A DNA stretch of 6,503 bases, taken from positions 1 through 6,503 of the forward strand of contig CAYIGN010000044.1 of NCBI GenBank assembly GCA_964363055.1. Direction: 5' to 3'. The stretch comes from CAYIGN01 sp964363055 (GTDB taxonomy: Bacteria > Patescibacteriota > Minisyncoccia > Sungbacterales > HO2-52-23). Shown one piece after another: positions 4,916 to 6,503 of the stretch. A model generated the notes under the pieces. That model was not told the DNA's origin. It saw nothing but the letters and a program-made list of their open reading frames with translations, and made no database searches. Both the position numbers and the translations under genes were made by a program. How positions within the stretch are numbered: the stretch's first letter is position 1; the number at the start of each line of letters is the position of its first letter.

Positions 4916-6247
4916 ATGAAGTTATCTTTTCACGGCGGGGCGCGCGAAGTTACTGGCGCCTGTTATCTTCTGGAGACAGGCCAGGCAAAAATCCTTATTG
5001 ATTGCGGTCTTTTCCAAGGGTCGCGCGAATGCGAGGATCTCAACTTCGCGCCTTTTAGTTTCAACCCCGGAGAGATTGACGCGCTCATCGTGACTCACGC
5101 GCATATTGACCATATTGGCCGGATCCCGCGACTGGTGCGGGAAGGATTTAGGGGAGCGATCTATTCAACCGCGCCAACGCGGGCTCTTGCCGAGGTTCTG
5201 CTCGCCGATGCGCTGCGTATTGCCGAGCGGGAGAACGAAGCGCTTTATAGTCAAGAGGATCTCGCGCGCACCTTGGCAATCTGGAAGGAGCTGCCGTATC
5301 ACGCGCGAGAGGCAATAGGAGACATCCAATGCCAGTTGAGCGACGCGGGACACATTTTAGGATCAGCACTGGTTGAGATGCGGGCAGAAGGGAACCACTT
5401 CCTTTTTACCGGAGACCTGGGTAATACGCCCTCGGTCTTGCTCCCTGCGCCGGAGCAGTATCGCGACATTGAGTATCTCGTCATTGAGTCCACGTACGGC
5501 AACGGGACTCATGAGTCGCCGGAGGAGCGAACTCTTAGAATGGAGCGCGCAGTAGAAGATACCGCCGCTCGGGGCGGGACATTGATGCTCCCGGCCTTTG
5601 CAACCGAGCGGACCCAGGACATCTTGTATCTTTTGAATGAGATGCTGCTTTTCAAACGGATTCCGGAGATGCCGGTATTCGTGGATTCACCCCTTGCGAT
5701 CCGCGCGACCGAAGTATACGAGCAATATCCGCAAAACTACCGCGCGCATATTCGCGATCTTTTGCGCGCGCACCCGCACCTCTTCCGTTTCAAAAAGCTC
5801 CACTTTACTGAAACCGTGGACGCCTCAAAATCAATCAATGATGTCCCGCCGCCCAAAATCATCATTGCCGGATCCGGCATGATGCAGGGCGGCCGCATCC
5901 TCCATCACCTGCGGCGCTACCTCGGCGACCCCAAGAGCATTCTTCTGATTGTGGGGTATCAAGCCGCAGGATCGCTGGGCAGGCGGCTGGTTGACGGCGA
6001 AGAAAGCGTAAAGATTTTGGGCGAAGAGGTTTTGGTACGCGCCGAGATCCGCAAAATAAACGGCTTCTCGGCGCACGCCGACAATCCGCAGCTCTTTTCA
6101 TTCGTAGAGGACAGCCGCGATTCGCTCAAGCGCGTATTCGTGGTACAGGGCGAGGAAGTGCGGGCGCTGCACTTGGCGCAGGAGGTCCGCGACCGGCTGG
6201 GGATTGCGGCAGACGCGCCGACGCTTTATCAGGAGTTTGAGATATGA
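4916..6247 (+). CDS. Beta-CASP metallo-beta-lactamase RNase (CPSF/YSH1-like)
   Basis: A 443-residue zinc-dependent nuclease of the MBL-fold beta-CASP group, close in layout to the Thermus TTHA0252 and archaeal CPSF-like enzymes. It is expected to process or degrade RNA in the cytosol. Visible motifs are HAHIDH at 61-66 (metal motif 2), H146 in SDAGHILGS (motif 3), D167 in FTGDLGN (motif 4), E191 in VIESTYGN (beta-CASP motif A), GSGMMQGGRILHHL from 319 (motif B region) and H387 in NGFSAHAD (motif C). All are present, so the enzyme should be active. Length and the start (MKLSFHGGAREVTGACYLLE) are normal for the family, fixing ATG 4916. No Shine-Dalgarno is seen before it. It lies 122 bases after the surface-protein gene, across a long hairpin, and is probably a separate unit. 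Confidence 0.93.
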   Translation: MKLSFHGGAREVTGACYLLETGQAKILIDCGLFQGSRECEDLNFAPFSFNPGEIDALIVTHAHIDHIGRIPRLVREGFRGAIYSTAPTRALAEVLLADALRIAERENEALYSQEDLARTLAIWKELPYHAREAIGDIQCQLSDAGHILGSALVEMRAEGNHFLFTGDLGNTPSVLLPAPEQYRDIEYLVIESTYGNGTHESPEERTLRMERAVEDTAARGGTLMLPAFATERTQDILYLLNEMLLFKRIPEMPVFVDSPLAIRATEVYEQYPQNYRAHIRDLLRAHPHLFRFKKLHFTETVDASKSINDVPPPKIIIAGSGMMQGGRILHHLRRYLGDPKSILLIVGYQAAGSLGRRLVDGEESVKILGEEVLVRAEIRKINGFSAHADNPQLFSFVEDSRDSLKRVFVVQGEEVRALHLAQEVRDRLGIAADAPTLYQEFEI

Positions 6248-6248
6248 T

Positions 6249-6284
6249 ATACCGCCGCCCCGATTGCAATCGGGGCGGCGGTAT
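6249..6284. terminator. Perfect 36-bp palindrome, probable bidirectional terminator
   Basis: Every base from 6249 to 6284 pairs with its mirror about the centre at 6266/6267; the arms run ATACCGCCGCCCCGATTG and its complement. It begins 1 base after the RNase stop (6247) and ends 5 bases before the stop of the convergent RelE-like gene (6290). This is the expected place for a shared terminator. It lacks a good T-run on either strand, so stem strength rather than a U-tract would do the work. Confidence 0.7.
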
Positions 6285-6289
6285 TGGCG

Positions 6290-6503
6290 TTAGTCCTCGT
6301 GCTTGATGAGCTCGGTGAGGATGTACGTATCTCCGTCTATGGTGAAGTAGAATCTGTACGAGCGGTCAATCCGCGCCTGCCAAATGTTTCGCGCCTTGTC
6401 ATATTTCTTGGCGCGGAGCGACGGGTGCTGGAGGTTTCGGAGGAGATATTCCGATTGTTTGTACAATTTTTTACGGATCGGTTTCGGCAGTTCGCGCAGT
6501 TGC
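6290..6503 (-). CDS. RelE/ParE-superfamily toxin, C-terminal part (5' truncated)
   Basis: On the minus strand a frame runs from the right edge to a TAA at 6290-6292, giving the last 70 residues of a small protein. It contains LRNLQHPSLRAKKYD, then IWQARIDRSYRFYFTIDGD, then TYILTELIKHED at the end. This is the usual core of RelE/ParE-superfamily toxins: a 'HPSLR.KK' loop, a strand with 'W.ARI..SYR', and a last strand with a His near the end. RelE members cut mRNA on the ribosome, and ParE members poison gyrase; the Lys/Arg-rich loop and the 'YR' strand fit RelE/YafQ-like better, but this is inference. Family length is about 85-100 residues, so roughly 15-25 are missing. An antitoxin gene is usually next to such toxins and could lie beyond the right edge. 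It converges on the RNase gene across a 36-bp palindrome. Confidence 0.78.
   Translation of the reverse strand, partial: QLRELPKPIRKKLYKQSEYLLRNLQHPSLRAKKYDKARNIWQARIDRSYRFYFTIDGDTYILTELIKHED

Noticed and set aside
1..6503. CRISPR array, tRNA, rRNA, insertion sequence or attachment site
   Set aside because: No regularly spaced repeats, cloverleaf, rRNA-like sequence, transposase or terminal inverted repeats with target duplication were found by eye.

Overview
The window looks like a piece of a Patescibacteria (Candidate Phyla Radiation) chromosome, probably a Parcubacteria-type lineage. This is inferred from protein style. The secreted protein at 3771-4793 pairs a peptidoglycan-binding domain with a lamin-tail-like domain and a Cys-rich C-terminus. 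The MazF-like proteins are the N-terminally extended kind with a 'WWC.LGVN.G' core. Shine-Dalgarno sequences are mostly weak and one gene looks leaderless. Nothing here fixes the species, and no rRNA, tRNA, insertion sequence or CRISPR array was seen.

Left part (1-3574), all on the + strand, reads as the end of a defence cluster. First comes the C-terminal 614 residues of an adenine-specific DNA methyltransferase / type IIG-like restriction-modification protein whose catalytic N-terminus lies off the left edge. After 10 bases follows a 254-residue protein with an abortive-infection/HEPN-like flavour. After 2 more bases follows a MazF/PemK-family toxin, and after a 153-base gap a second, paralogous one. 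Neither MazF has a recognisable protein antitoxin beside it.

The gaps behind the two MazF genes carry the most unusual signal. Each holds a well-formed sigma70-type promoter on the minus strand (TTGACT or TTGACA, exactly 17 bases, TATACT) pointing back at the 3' end of the toxin gene. No minus-strand gene lies nearby for either to drive. The second promoter is followed within about 50 bases by a 9-bp GC-rich hairpin and a run of six U, so it looks like a complete small-RNA unit. Antisense or small-RNA control of orphan MazF toxins is a hypothesis from layout only.

Right part (3605-6503) is more housekeeping in character. The surface protein has an extended -10 promoter placed so that the mRNA may begin at its ATG. 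An 89-base imperfect hairpin rich in TACGAA words separates it from a beta-CASP metallo-beta-lactamase RNase (4916-6247) with its main metal-binding motifs intact. A perfect 36-bp palindrome lies between that gene and a convergent minus-strand RelE/ParE-family toxin that runs off the right edge. Apart from the methylase and the surface protein, most recognisable products act, or may act, on RNA: two MazF, one RelE-like, one HEPN-like candidate and one beta-CASP nuclease.
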